A DNA stretch of 19,288 bases from Paracoccaceae bacterium (GCA_007131945.1 SLPP01000195.1:1-19288), one strand, 5' to 3'. Shown: positions 1 through 7,198, numbered from the stretch's first letter. Made by a program: numbers and translations. Notes: a model not told the origin generated them from the letters alone.

Positions 1-197
1 CGGGCATCGGATGGGGAGAGCGGTGCGCGACGGCGCATACCGACCCCGTTTGATCCGCTCGGCCGATTGGAGTTGGGCCCCGCCCGTGCGCCCGCACGGG
101 CAGCGCCCGACCCGCCCCCATGGGGCGGGCGCTTTTCGCGCCCACCCCTCGGGCCGGGCGCCGCCCGTGCGTCCGGCGTCCCTCCGGGCAGTGCCCG
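1..197. other. Intergenic region downstream of ribA, possible end of an upstream plus-strand gene
   Basis: No convincing complete gene is visible here. One plus-strand frame is open from base 3 to a TGA at 51-53 and could be the last codons of a gene outside the window, but 16 codons cannot be identified. The rest is GC-rich sequence with strong inverted repeats, described separately as a terminator. The decamer CGCCCGTGCG occurs at 81-90 and again at 162-171. Confidence 0.4.
82..136 (+). terminator. Tandem GC-rich hairpins ending in TTTT
   Basis: A 9-bp perfect inverted repeat (82-90 with 93-101) is followed by a second hairpin. Bases 102-109 (AGCGCCCG) pair perfectly with 126-133, and an alternative stem pairs 111-118 with 122-129. 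A TTTT run (133-136) follows on the plus strand. The T-run on the plus side only suggests termination of a plus-strand gene ending near base 53 rather than of ribA. Confidence 0.45.
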
Positions 198-1280
198 TCA
201 AAGCAGATGCCCCGACTTTTCCGCCTTGACGGCGAGATAGGCGGCGTTCTCGTCGGTGCGTCCGGCCTTGAGCGGCACGCGCTCGACCACGCGGATGTCG
301 CCCTTTTCCAGCATCGCCACCTTGGCCGGGTTGTTCGTGAGCAGCCGCACCCGGGAAAAACCGAGCCGGCGCAGCAGTTCCGCGCCCAGCCGGAAGTCGC
401 GCTCGTCATCCTCGAAACCCAGCCGGTGGTTGGCCTCGACCGTGTCGAAGCCCTGGTCCTGCAGCGAATAGGCGCGCATCTTGTTCGCCAGCCCGATCCC
501 GCGCCCCTCCTGGTTGAGGTAGAGCAGGATGCCGCTGCCGGCCTCCCGCATCGCTGCCAGCGCCGCGTGCAGCTGCGGCCCGCAGTCGCATTTCAGCGAG
601 CCGAGCACGTCGCCGGTGAAGCAGGCCGAGTGCAGCCGGGCGAGGACCGGGGCGTGGCGGTCGGGGCGGCCGACCTCGATCGCGTAATGCTCGACCCCGC
701 CGTCGTCGGGGCGGAAGACATGCAGCCGGCCGGCGCCGGCGAGCCGCATCGGCAGCCTTGCGGCGATGACCGGGGCGAGGCGGGTCTCGGGCATGTCGGT
801 CTCGGTGCAGCGCAGCACGGTCAGGCCATGCGCGGCGGCGAGGGCGGCGGCCTCGGGCGTCTCGGCGACGACGGCGGCGGGCAGGAGCTGGGCCGACTTC
901 ACCAGCCGTATCGCCGCGCGGTGCAGATCGGCCGGCCCCTCGCGCCGGGTGACCAGCGGCCCCTTCATCGGCTGCGCGAGGTCGTCGGCGGGATCGGCCA
1001 GCGCCTCGAGCCAGTCGGTGCCGGCGTCGGGCGGGATCACGACGCGGGCCACGTCGCCGTCATAGGCGCGCGCCTTCAGCGTCTGCGCGCGGTGGCCGGT
1101 CAGCGCCAGCACCGGCTCCGCCGCGACCCGGCGCAGATCGGCGAGGCGGTCGGGGGTCAACCCCTCGGCGGCGATCACCAGCGCCGCGCCGGGGCCGTCG
1201 GTCAGCGCCACCGGCAGGCCCATGCGCAGGTCGGCACGGGCCCGGTTGAGGCGTTCGAGGGGGCTGGGAAAGAGGCTCAT
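198..1280 (-). CDS. ribA: GTP cyclohydrolase II with degenerate DHBP-synthase-like N-terminal domain
   Basis: This 360-residue cytosolic enzyme opens the GTP ring in the first step of riboflavin synthesis. Residues about 185-360 form a complete GTP cyclohydrolase II domain: zinc ligands C220, C231 and C233, the [11 protein letters not shown] loop (254-264), DERDF (292-296), LLTNNPAK (313-320) and the family-typical C-terminal end KAEKSGHLL. Residues 1-180 resemble RibB in layout (AAE near 37, LADP near 94, a PAAVVAE segment near 134), but the acidic DDEDRENEGD metal/substrate motif of RibB is not recognisable, so this half is probably inactive in DHBP synthesis. I chose the ATG giving MSLFPSP; further upstream the frame is unlike protein. 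The Shine-Dalgarno match before it is poor. The gene is divergent from the response regulator, and no FMN riboswitch is visible upstream. Confidence 0.9.
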   Translation of the reverse strand: MSLFPSPLERLNRARADLRMGLPVALTDGPGAALVIAAEGLTPDRLADLRRVAAEPVLALTGHRAQTLKARAYDGDVARVVIPPDAGTDWLEALADPADDLAQPMKGPLVTRREGPADLHRAAIRLVKSAQLLPAAVVAETPEAAALAAAHGLTVLRCTETDMPETRLAPVIAARLPMRLAGAGRLHVFRPDDGGVEHYAIEVGRPDRHAPVLARLHSACFTGDVLGSLKCDCGPQLHAALAAMREAGSGILLYLNQEGRGIGLANKMRAYSLQDQGFDTVEANHRLGFEDDERDFRLGAELLRRLGFSRVRLLTNNPAKVAMLEKGDIRVVERVPLKAGRTDENAAYLAVKAEKSGHLL

Positions 1281-1329
1281 GCCGGGGCCGCGCGCTGTTG
1301 TCGGACGCTTGGATGTAGCCTGCGGGGCC

Positions 1330-1359
1330 CCGAATTGAAACATTTGGCGTGCAATTCGG
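1330..1359. promoter_or_regulatory. Perfect 8-bp inverted repeat in the ribA/response-regulator divergent region
   Basis: CCGAATTG (1330-1337) and CAATTCGG (1352-1359) are perfect inverted repeats separated by 14 nt, so the half-sites lie two helical turns apart. AT-containing arms are rare in this GC-rich DNA, and the site sits between two divergent genes. I read it as a candidate operator for a dimeric regulator; which protein binds is unknown. Confidence 0.4.
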
Positions 1360-1402
1360 CGCCCGCGCACACGTCCGCGTGAGCGGGATGTTGCAAAACT
1401 TG

Positions 1403-1416
1403 AATGCGGGCGCATT
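1403..1416. promoter_or_regulatory. AATGCG-GG-CGCATT dyad upstream of the response regulator
   Basis: A perfect dyad with 6-bp arms and a 2-bp centre lies 47 nt before the regulator's likely start. It is a second candidate operator in the same divergent region. A weaker repeat (ACAGGT 1422-1427 / ACCTGT 1444-1449) sits directly before the start codons and could fold in the 5' leader. Confidence 0.3.
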
Positions 1417-1462
1417 GCCCAACAGGTCTTCACCAAATCGAGAACCTGTCATGGAGCATGGC

Positions 1463-2149
1463 GTGGCAAAGCTGAACAAGATCCTTCTCGTCGATGACGA
1501 CGCGGACCTGCGCGAGGCGCTGGCCGAGCAGCTGGTCATGACCGAGGATTTCGACGTCTTCGAGGCCGCGGATGGCGCCGAGGCGATGGAAAAGGCCAAG
1601 GCCGGGACCTTCGACCTGGTCATCCTCGATGTCGGCCTGCCCGACACCGACGGACGCGAGCTCTGCAAGCGGATGCGCAAGGCGGGTGTGAAATGCCCGA
1701 TCCTGATGCTGACCGGGCACGACAGCGACGCCGACACGATCCTCGGCCTCGACGCCGGTGCCAACGACTACGTCACCAAGCCGTTCAAGTTCCCGGTCCT
1801 GCTGGCGCGCATCCGCGCCCAGCTGCGCCAGCACGAACAGTCGGAGAACGCCATCTTCCAGCTCGGCCCCTATCAGTTCAAGCCGGCGCAGAAGATGCTG
1901 ATCGACGAGCGCGAGCGCAAGATCCGGCTGACCGAGAAGGAGACAAACATCCTGAAGTTCCTCTACCGCGCGCCCGAGGGCGTGGCCGCGCGCGAGGTGC
2001 TCCTGCACGAGGTCTGGGGTTACAATGCCGGCGTGACCACCCATACGCTGGAGACGCATATCTACCGGCTGCGCCAGAAGATCGAGCCCGACCCGTCGAA
2101 CGCGCAGCTTCTGGTCACCGAGCCGGGCGGCTACCGACTGGTTCCCTGA
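1463..2149 (+). CDS. Orphan OmpR/PhoB-family response regulator
   Basis: This is a two-domain DNA-binding response regulator of 228 residues. The receiver domain (about 1-120) has the acidic cluster DDD at 11-13, phosphoacceptor D56 in ILDVGLPD, T84 and K106 in VTKPF. The OmpR-type winged helix follows at about 130-228, with recognition-helix region TTHTLETHIYRLRQK and C-terminal wing GGYRLVP. I prefer the GTG start at 1463 because GGAG (1453-1456) lies 6 nt before it; an in-frame ATG at 1451 has only a weak ribosome-binding site. No histidine kinase is adjacent, so the partner is encoded elsewhere. The output domain reminds me of CenR of the CenK-CenR envelope-control system in Caulobacter and Rhodobacter, but this is memory-based, so no symbol is given. 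Confidence 0.9.
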   Translation: MAKLNKILLVDDDADLREALAEQLVMTEDFDVFEAADGAEAMEKAKAGTFDLVILDVGLPDTDGRELCKRMRKAGVKCPILMLTGHDSDADTILGLDAGANDYVTKPFKFPVLLARIRAQLRQHEQSENAIFQLGPYQFKPAQKMLIDERERKIRLTEKETNILKFLYRAPEGVAAREVLLHEVWGYNAGVTTHTLETHIYRLRQKIEPDPSNAQLLVTEPGGYRLVP

Positions 2150-2167
2150 GCCGTCACCGAACCCCGC

Positions 2168-2234
2168 GCGGCCCCGGGTCACGGGCCGCATCCTCCCTGT
2201 TGGACTGGCCCGGGCCTCGCGCCCGGGTCCTTTT
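2168..2234 (+). ncRNA. Candidate small RNA, unit 1 of three (CCTCCC core plus terminator)
   Basis: The layout is a perfect 7-bp hairpin (GCGGCCC 2168-2174 with GGGCCGC 2183-2189), the core TCCTCCCTGTTGGACT (2191-2206), then a 9-bp terminator hairpin (2207-2215 with 2221-2229, one G-T pair) and TTTT (2231-2234). The 16-nt core CCTCCCTGTTGGACTG recurs at 2906 and 3037 while the terminator stems differ. CCTCC in the core can pair with GGAGG Shine-Dalgarno sequences, as in the CCUCCUCCC RNAs (CcsR/cuckoo, ar14/ar35) known in alphaproteobacteria. It lies directly downstream of the response regulator and could be made by processing of that mRNA. Membership in a named family is inference. Confidence 0.55.
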
Positions 2235-2235
2235 C

Positions 2236-2751
2236 CTACTGTGCCTCGAGAACCAGATCCAGATCGGCGATGACCTGAATGCGGTCGTCGGGATCGAGGG
2301 TTTCCGTGGCGATGCTGACCATCCGCTGCAGGTCGGCCTCGACCGCGCCGGTCAGGTGCAGGCGCTCATCCTCGATCCGCGCGTCGGTGAGCGTGACGCG
2401 GACATCCGCCATGTCGTCTTCCGGCACGTAGAGCTGCCGCACGCCGTTGGCATAATAGGTCACGTAACCCGAGAGCAGCGCCAGATCCGTCTGGCCGCTC
2501 AGCGTGAGCGAGATCTCGACGGCCCCGGAGACCCGGGCGAGGTTGCCGGCCTCGGGGAAGCCGAAGATCGTGGCCTGGACCAGCGGGCCGGTCTGGTTCC
2601 AGCTGGCGCCGGGATCGCCGTCCATGTCGAGCACGTGCCATTCCCGCGCCTCGCCCCCGACGGTGCCGGAGAAACTGCCGAGCACAGACTGCGCCGAAGC
2701 AGGCGCGATCGACAGGGCGAGGGCGGCGAGGGCGGCGGGCAGATGTCGCAT
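2236..2751 (-). CDS. Small exported protein of unknown function
   Basis: I do not recognise this 171-residue protein. The first 20 residues are a clear Sec signal peptide (hydrophobic run AALAALALSIA, cleavage expected after APASA). The mature part begins QSVLGSF, is rich in short beta-strand-like segments and acidic residues, and has no cysteine, lipobox or membrane segment, so a periplasmic or secreted beta-rich protein is likely. The start has a moderate purine-rich sequence (AAAGGGAAA) upstream. The gene is flanked by the small-RNA modules: unit 1 ends two bases before its stop codon, and units 2 and 3 lie upstream of its start on the other strand. It is convergent with the response regulator. 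Confidence 0.75.
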   Translation of the reverse strand: MRHLPAALAALALSIAPASAQSVLGSFSGTVGGEAREWHVLDMDGDPGASWNQTGPLVQATIFGFPEAGNLARVSGAVEISLTLSGQTDLALLSGYVTYYANGVRQLYVPEDDMADVRVTLTDARIEDERLHLTGAVEADLQRMVSIATETLDPDDRIQVIADLDLVLEAQ

Positions 2752-2823
2752 GATCGGTTTCCCTTTCGGTTTGCGTCCGGTGTCGCGGGAAGCCTATCAC
2801 CCCGGCACCGGCGGCGCACCCTG

Positions 2824-2949
2824 CGTTAACCCTTGGGTAGGGATTCGGTGCCACAATGTTCTCATCAACCTCCTCCCCTTGGCGTGTCGGGGCAATGGCA
2901 CGTCTCCTCCCTGTTGGACTGTCCGGGCCCCTCGGCCCGGACTTTTTTT
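2824..2949 (+). ncRNA. Candidate small RNA, unit 2 of three, with leader and strong terminator
   Basis: The core TCCTCCCTGTTGGACT is at 2905-2920. It is followed by a perfect 9-bp stem (GTCCGGGCC 2921-2929 with GGCCCGGAC 2934-2942) and seven T (2943-2949), the best intrinsic terminator in the window. A 6-bp 5' hairpin (2881-2886 with 2899-2904) precedes the core, as in unit 1. A second anti-Shine-Dalgarno motif, CCTCCTCCCC, is at 2869-2878. The true 5' end is unknown; a GTTAAC (2825-2830) and a weak CTTGG...CACAAT promoter-like pair lie upstream, so the mature RNA may start anywhere from about 2860 to 2881. Confidence 0.6.
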
Positions 2950-2987
2950 CGTTGCCGCGCGACGAAACATGCATCCACGATCCCCGT

Positions 2988-3001
2988 TTGACCCATGTCA
3001 A
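2988..3001. promoter_or_regulatory. FNR/CRP-type dyad TTGACCCATGTCAA
   Basis: TTGAC-CCAT-GTCAA is a perfect dyad that fits the TTGA-N6-TCAA form bound by FNR/FnrL/DNR-type regulators. Its centre (2994.5) is 41.5 nt before base 3036, where the third small-RNA core starts. That is the spacing of FNR class II activation if transcription begins there, but no good -10 element is visible. Confidence 0.4.
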
Positions 3002-3035
3002 CGACAGGGGCGCCGCACCGGGCGAGTGTCAGCGC

Positions 3036-3089
3036 ACCTCCCTGTTGGACTGAACCCGGCCCGTGCCCCGCACCGCCGGGTTTTCTTTT
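3036..3089 (+). ncRNA. Candidate small RNA, unit 3 of three, upstream of xth
   Basis: The core ACCTCCCTGTTGGACT (3036-3051) matches units 1 and 2 over 16 nt. It is followed by an 8-bp stem (AACCCGGC 3053-3060 with GCCGGGTT 3075-3082) that holds an inner GTGC/GCAC hairpin (3063-3066 with 3070-3073), then TTTTCTTTT (3081-3089). The 5' part has only a weak hairpin (3011-3014 with 3021-3024). It ends 69 nt before xth and could be a separate RNA or a terminating leader of xth. Confidence 0.55.
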
Positions 3090-3158
3090 CCCGCCCGATG
3101 CGCTTTTCTGCGCTCCGAACCCGACCCGAGGCCCGATCCCGGCGCAGCAGGAGCCCGC

Positions 3159-3947
3159 ATGCCCTTCACCATTGCCACCTGGAACATCAACTCGGTCCGC
3201 CTGCGCGCGGGGCTGGTGGCGCGGCTTCTCGCCGAGGAGGCGCCGGACATCCTCTGCCTGCAGGAATGCAAGAGCCCGGTCGAGAAGATACCGGCCGAGG
3301 TCTTCGCGGCCGCGGGCTATCCCCACATGGTCGCGCGCGGGCAGAAGGGCTACAACGGCGTGGCGATCATCTCGCGCCTGCCCATCGAGGATGCGGGCCA
3401 TATCGACTGGTGCGGCAGGGGCGATGCGCGCCATGTCGCCGCGCGGCTGGAAAACGGCGTCGTGATCCACAACCTCTACGTGCCCGCGGGCGGCGACGTG
3501 CCCGACCGGGAGGCGAACGACAAGTTCGGCCACAAGCTCGATTTCGTGGCCGAGTTGCGCGACCGGTTCCGCGCCGACCGGCCCGAGCGCGCGATCCTGG
3601 TTGGGGACCTGAACATTGCCCCGCGCGAGGACGATGTCTGGAGCCACCGCCAGCTTCTCAAGATCGTGAGCCATACGCCGGTCGAGACCGAGGGGCTCGA
3701 GACCGCGCGCGCGGAGGGGCGCTGGGTCGACATCACGCGGCAGGACATCCCCGAGGGACAGCTCTACAGCTGGTGGTCCTATCGCAGCCCGGACTGGGAC
3801 GCCGCCGACAAGGGCCGCAGGCTGGATCATGTCTGGGCCAGTCAGGACATCGCCGCCGCGGGCCATTCGAGCCGCATCCTGCGCGCGGCGCGCGGGTGGC
3901 AGCAACCGTCCGATCACGCCCCGGTCTTCGCAAGTTTCGATCTCTAG
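3159..3947 (+). CDS. xth: Exodeoxyribonuclease III (AP endonuclease)
   Basis: This 262-residue enzyme incises DNA at abasic sites and removes 3'-blocking groups in base excision repair, acting in the cytosol. It has the full exonuclease III signature: WNINSVR (8-14), catalytic metal ligand E36 in LQECK, Y107 in NLYVP, GDLNIAP with D150 and N152, RLDHVW (221-226) and the C-terminal SDHAPV with D252 and H253. Length is normal for the family. The ATG at 3159 has AGGAG 5 nt upstream and gives the canonical N-terminus MPFTIATWN; the frame opens earlier, through the unit 3 terminator, but that part is not protein-like. A GC hairpin (3949-3955 with 3964-3970) follows the stop. Confidence 0.95.
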   Translation: MPFTIATWNINSVRLRAGLVARLLAEEAPDILCLQECKSPVEKIPAEVFAAAGYPHMVARGQKGYNGVAIISRLPIEDAGHIDWCGRGDARHVAARLENGVVIHNLYVPAGGDVPDREANDKFGHKLDFVAELRDRFRADRPERAILVGDLNIAPREDDVWSHRQLLKIVSHTPVETEGLETARAEGRWVDITRQDIPEGQLYSWWSYRSPDWDAADKGRRLDHVWASQDIAAAGHSSRILRAARGWQQPSDHAPVFASFDL

Positions 3948-3948
3948 C

Positions 3949-3970
3949 GCCGGCCGCCTGACGGGCCGGC
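3949..3970. terminator. GC hairpin between convergent genes
   Basis: GCCGGCC (3949-3955) pairs perfectly with GGCCGGC (3964-3970). It lies between the ends of xth and the beta-barrel-like gene. There is no T-run on either side, so termination activity is a guess from position and stem strength. Confidence 0.3.
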
Positions 3971-3989
3971 ATCCCGCGAGTGCGCCGGT

Positions 3990-4580
3990 TCAGAAGGTGT
4001 TGACCGTGATGCCGACGAAAGCCCTTCGGGCGCGGATCCGGTAGCCGAGCCGCAGGCTCACCGGCGTCGCGCCGAAGCGGTAACCTGCCGTGATCGTCCG
4101 CTCGCGGAAACCGGCATCATTGCCCTGCACCGAGAAACCGGCCGAGAGACCCGATGCCCGATGGCCGAGTTGCGCGAGCAGCTGGTATTCGCGCTGGATG
4201 GTGTTGAATTCGCCCAGCAGGAACAAGGTCATGCGCTCGTCCATCGCGAAACGCTCGATGCCGAGCTTGACGCCGCGCGCGCCGCGCCCGGTGTCGTCCA
4301 GCCGCGCCGAGGGACCCGCCCGCAACCATGCGCCCGACCCCAGATCGAAGCCGTAGCTGAGCCAGAGATTCGTGGCGTGGCCGGTCTCGAATTCAGACCA
4401 ACCCAGCGTCGCGGTCACCCGGTCGCGGCGGATCGTGGCGGTCACGCTCGAGCCGCCCGGCACGACGTCGATCTGAAGGAATTCGCCGCTCGCCGATGCC
4501 GGCGCGGCAAGGCCAAAAGCCGACAGCGCGAGCAGCGCGCATGCGACCCACGCACGTATCGACGAACGCGATCCTGCCAT
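3990..4580 (-). CDS. Secreted beta-barrel-like outer-membrane protein linked to glycosyltransferase
   Basis: No named family was recognised. The 196-residue product starts MAGSRSS, with a Sec signal peptide ending near residue 31 (ALLALSAFGLAAPASA). The mature part is a series of alternating hydrophobic/polar strands with Gly-aromatic turns (LWLSYGFDLGSG, ERTITAGYRFG, LRLGYRIRA) and ends in phenylalanine (TVNTF), as outer-membrane barrels do; 8 to 10 strands seem likely. GAAGGA precedes the ATG. It is the next gene after the PilZ-containing polysaccharide synthase on the same strand, 253 bp downstream, suggesting a role in export or anchoring of that polymer. This role is inferred from position. 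A longer reading to 4778 exists but lacks protein-like sequence. Confidence 0.7.
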   Translation of the reverse strand: MAGSRSSIRAWVACALLALSAFGLAAPASASGEFLQIDVVPGGSSVTATIRRDRVTATLGWSEFETGHATNLWLSYGFDLGSGAWLRAGPSARLDDTGRGARGVKLGIERFAMDERMTLFLLGEFNTIQREYQLLAQLGHRASGLSAGFSVQGNDAGFRERTITAGYRFGATPVSLRLGYRIRARRAFVGITVNTF

Positions 4581-4715
4581 CACTGTCCTTCGGTCCTCCG
4601 GCGCTGCTGCACCAAGATCTTCCGGTCGGGCATATCCGGTTCGCGCGACCCGAGGAAAGCCGTTGCGGGAGGCGGCAGGAAATACGGGAGGTTGTGTGAC
4701 GCACGGATCACGTGT

Positions 4716-4749
4716 GGATCGCGTCGCCCGGCAGGGGGCGGCGCGATCC
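4716..4749 (-). repeat. Strong 13-bp hairpin between synthase and barrel genes
   Basis: GGATCGCG (4716-4723) pairs perfectly with CGCGATCC (4742-4749), and the stem continues inward for five more pairs (4724-4728 with 4737-4741, one G-T), leaving an 8-nt loop. It sits 85 nt after the synthase stop in the minus-strand direction and has no T-run. Possible roles are mRNA processing or 3' stabilisation, partial termination, or an operator for the barrel gene. Confidence 0.45.
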
Positions 4750-4833
4750 GATCCGCGGCGACAGGGTGGCGGTGCCACGGTGCTTCGGGTTTACGAGCTG
4801 ACGACCCGATCCCGGGCGGGACGCTGCGCGGGT

Positions 4834-7002
4834 CTAGGCGGCGCGTCCTTCCCTCGACCCGGGAGCCGTGAGAGCGCCGGTAGCGGGCGGCGCCTCGTCG
4901 AGGAGCGCGAGCGCCCAGTCCGGCGGCGGCTGCAGGGGAACCGGCGCGGCCTGCGCTTCTTGCGTCTCGCGCAGGAAGACGCGCCGGAGCATCTGCAGCA
5001 TCGTTCGCCCGACATCCCGCGCCGCGCCGGCATTCGAGAGGCCCGAGGCATAGAGTCGCCGGATAAGGGCGGAGCGTTCCGCCGATGCCGGCAGCCAGAA
5101 CTGCAGGCCGAAGCTCGCCGTGTCATCCGTCACGACGTTCCGCCGCGCGACCCGGGCGGCGATGCGCCCGATCTCGGGCAGGGTCAGCACCACCCAGTCG
5201 CCGGGGCGGAGGCCGTCATCGCGGGTGATCAACGCTGCCCCGGTCATCGACAGGTCCCGGGTTTCGGCGCCACGCGCCTCGTCCACCGTTTCCAGGATGC
5301 AGGGCAGGCGCAGTTCGAACCGTTCCTCGCCGCGCTTCGGCGGCGCCTGCAGCGCGGTCCGGGCGACGACGGCAAGCACGAGGATGTTGACGATCGACCA
5401 GAAGGCGACGATCGGGACCAGCGCGCCGTCATCGATGATCCGTGTTGCGGAGTGGCTGTTCAGCGCGAGCCCCGCCAGCGTGGCGAACATGACCAGCAGC
5501 GCGAACCACAGCGTCGGGCGGTCGACGAGCCGGCCGTCCCGCGCCTCGGCGCCCTTCGGGGTGACCTTGAAGGCGTGGCCGAAGGGGCGGATCAGGGTTC
5601 CGAACACGACGGGCAGTAGCCGCACCGCCTGCATCACCGAATGCGCGGCGGCGGCCAGCGGCACGAACTGCCCCCGGGCGAACATCCGCACCGTGGCGAT
5701 CGCGCCCAGGACGGCCGGGACCTGGTAGAGCAGGACGCTTTGCGTATCGGCGTTCAGAAGCGGTCGCAGCCCGGTCAGCAGATAGATCGCCGGCGTCAGG
5801 ATCGCGGTGGTGTAGATCAGGGGTTGCGAGAGCCAGTGCAGCGGCAGGAAGAGCAGGCGCTGCATCGGGCGCAGCCCCGGGCCGAGCGGGCCATCGCGCA
5901 GAAACAGCGTCTGGATCCCGCCCCGCGCCCAGCGCATCCGCTGCACGAAATAGGCGGCAAGCGATTCGGGCGCGAGGCCGACCGCCAGCCGCTCGCCCAG
6001 GTAGCGGGTGCGGAACCCCTTGCGCAGCAGGACGAGCGTCAGAAGGATGTCCTCGGTCACCGAGGTGGTCGGCAGCCCGCCGCCGGCCGCCTCGATCGCG
6101 CTGCGGCGGATGATCCCGTTCGAGCCGCAGCAGAAGGCGCAGTCCCAGCCGTCCCGTCCCGGCATGATCACGTCGAAGAAAAGCCGCTGTTCGTCGGGCA
6201 GCGCGGTGCGCATGTCCATGCCGGTCTGCAGCGGATCGTGGTTGAAAAAGTTGTGCGGCACCTGAACGATGCCGGTCGCGGGATCGTCGAAGAAGCCGGC
6301 GGTGCGGTAGAGGAAGTTGTGCTGCGGCACGAAATCGGCGTCCAGGACGAGTACGAACGCGCCGTCGGTGCGCGCGAGCGCGGCGTTGATGTTGCCGGCC
6401 TTGGCATGGGCATTGTCCGGGCGCGTGAGGTATCCGACGCCGTGGTCGCGGGCGAAGGCCTCGAGCCAGGGGCGGCGGCCGTCGTCGAGCACCCAGACCC
6501 GCAGCCGTTCGGCCGGCCAGTCGAGGCCCGCCGCGCCGACGATGCTCTTTTCGACGACCTCGCGCGACTCGTTGTAGGTCGCGATGAAGACGTCCACCGA
6601 CGGCAGCAAAGCCGGATCGGAGGCGCGCAGGCGGCGCTCGTGCGCGTCGGCCTCGGGGCTGCGGTCGGTGCGCCGGGCGATCTCGAGGAACAGCACCGTC
6701 GTATCCGCCCAGGCGAGAAGCTCGATCAGGAAGAGCGTCCAGACGAAGACGGATTGCGCGCTCAGATCGTTCGCCGGAAGGACCGTGACGGTGAAGCGCC
6801 ACCAGAGGTAGTTGATCGCGAGCAGCGCGAGCGCCGCCATCGTCATGCGCTGCAGCGCGGGATGGCGATCGAGCCCTTTGCCGAGGAAAAACCGGGCGAG
6901 GACGATGAACGCCAGACAGGCCAGGCCAAGGAACGGGCTTGCGAGACCGACGACGGCATCCGGCCCGCCGGCCTCCGCAGGGCCCTCGAATGTAGCCGGC
7001 AC
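4834..7002 (-). CDS. BcsA-like family 2 polysaccharide synthase with PilZ domain
   Basis: This 722-residue inner-membrane glycosyltransferase polymerises and translocates a beta-glucan-type polymer. Three N-terminal membrane segments (about 18-40, 53-70, 84-108) precede a GT2 domain with VLDDG (171-175), DAD (221-223), a CCGSN segment (291-295), TED (316-318) and QRMRW (354-358). About five more membrane segments follow, with the gating-loop motif FKVTPKG (478-484). The C-terminal PilZ domain has RFELR (561-565) and DLSMTG (583-588), matching RxxxR and DxSxxG, so cyclic-di-GMP activation is expected. The start is GTG. Length and order match BcsA, but no BcsB is next to it; BgsA (mixed-linkage glucan) or another GT2 synthase is equally possible, so no symbol is given. 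Confidence 0.88.
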   Translation of the reverse strand: MPATFEGPAEAGGPDAVVGLASPFLGLACLAFIVLARFFLGKGLDRHPALQRMTMAALALLAINYLWWRFTVTVLPANDLSAQSVFVWTLFLIELLAWADTTVLFLEIARRTDRSPEADAHERRLRASDPALLPSVDVFIATYNESREVVEKSIVGAAGLDWPAERLRVWVLDDGRRPWLEAFARDHGVGYLTRPDNAHAKAGNINAALARTDGAFVLVLDADFVPQHNFLYRTAGFFDDPATGIVQVPHNFFNHDPLQTGMDMRTALPDEQRLFFDVIMPGRDGWDCAFCCGSNGIIRRSAIEAAGGGLPTTSVTEDILLTLVLLRKGFRTRYLGERLAVGLAPESLAAYFVQRMRWARGGIQTLFLRDGPLGPGLRPMQRLLFLPLHWLSQPLIYTTAILTPAIYLLTGLRPLLNADTQSVLLYQVPAVLGAIATVRMFARGQFVPLAAAAHSVMQAVRLLPVVFGTLIRPFGHAFKVTPKGAEARDGRLVDRPTLWFALLVMFATLAGLALNSHSATRIIDDGALVPIVAFWSIVNILVLAVVARTALQAPPKRGEERFELRLPCILETVDEARGAETRDLSMTGAALITRDDGLRPGDWVVLTLPEIGRIAARVARRNVVTDDTASFGLQFWLPASAERSALIRRLYASGLSNAGAARDVGRTMLQMLRRVFLRETQEAQAAPVPLQPPPDWALALLDEAPPATGALTAPGSREGRAA

Positions 7003-7198
7003 GCGATCTCACCCTCTACTTGCACAAAGCTTGCGGCCACGTCCGGCGCGCCTCGATGGCGCGAGCTTCGGCAATTTGGGTGAAGACTTTCTGAACCGGG
7101 ATCAGCGCATGTCGGCGGCGCCGGGAATCTACCGGTCGCAGGCCGCTGGTGCTCAGGCGCCCGGACCGACGCCCGTCGTCATGCCCGTCGCTGATCGG

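Noticed and set aside
120..1382. Long plus-strand open frame opposite ribA
   Set aside because: It is antisense to a clearly recognised gene, and its arginine/glycine/proline-rich translation has no domain; high GC makes such shadow frames common.
1281..1450. FMN riboswitch upstream of ribA
   Set aside because: The conserved RFN element sequences and room for its six helices are not visible on the minus strand.
1463..2149. Naming the response regulator cenR
   Set aside because: The similarity is from memory of the output domain only; without alignment other OmpR-family regulators cannot be excluded.
2824..2831. Third GTTAACC as a further copy of the twin element
   Set aside because: No dyad is found 37 nt upstream and the AATGAAA part is absent.
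2504..3961. 485-codon plus-strand frame across the exported protein, small-RNA region and xth
   Set aside because: It crosses strong terminators and overlaps xth in another frame; the translation is low-complexity.
4834..7002. Naming the synthase bcsA
   Set aside because: No bcsB, bcsZ or bcsC neighbours are present and the polymer is unknown, so a cellulose-specific symbol is not supported.
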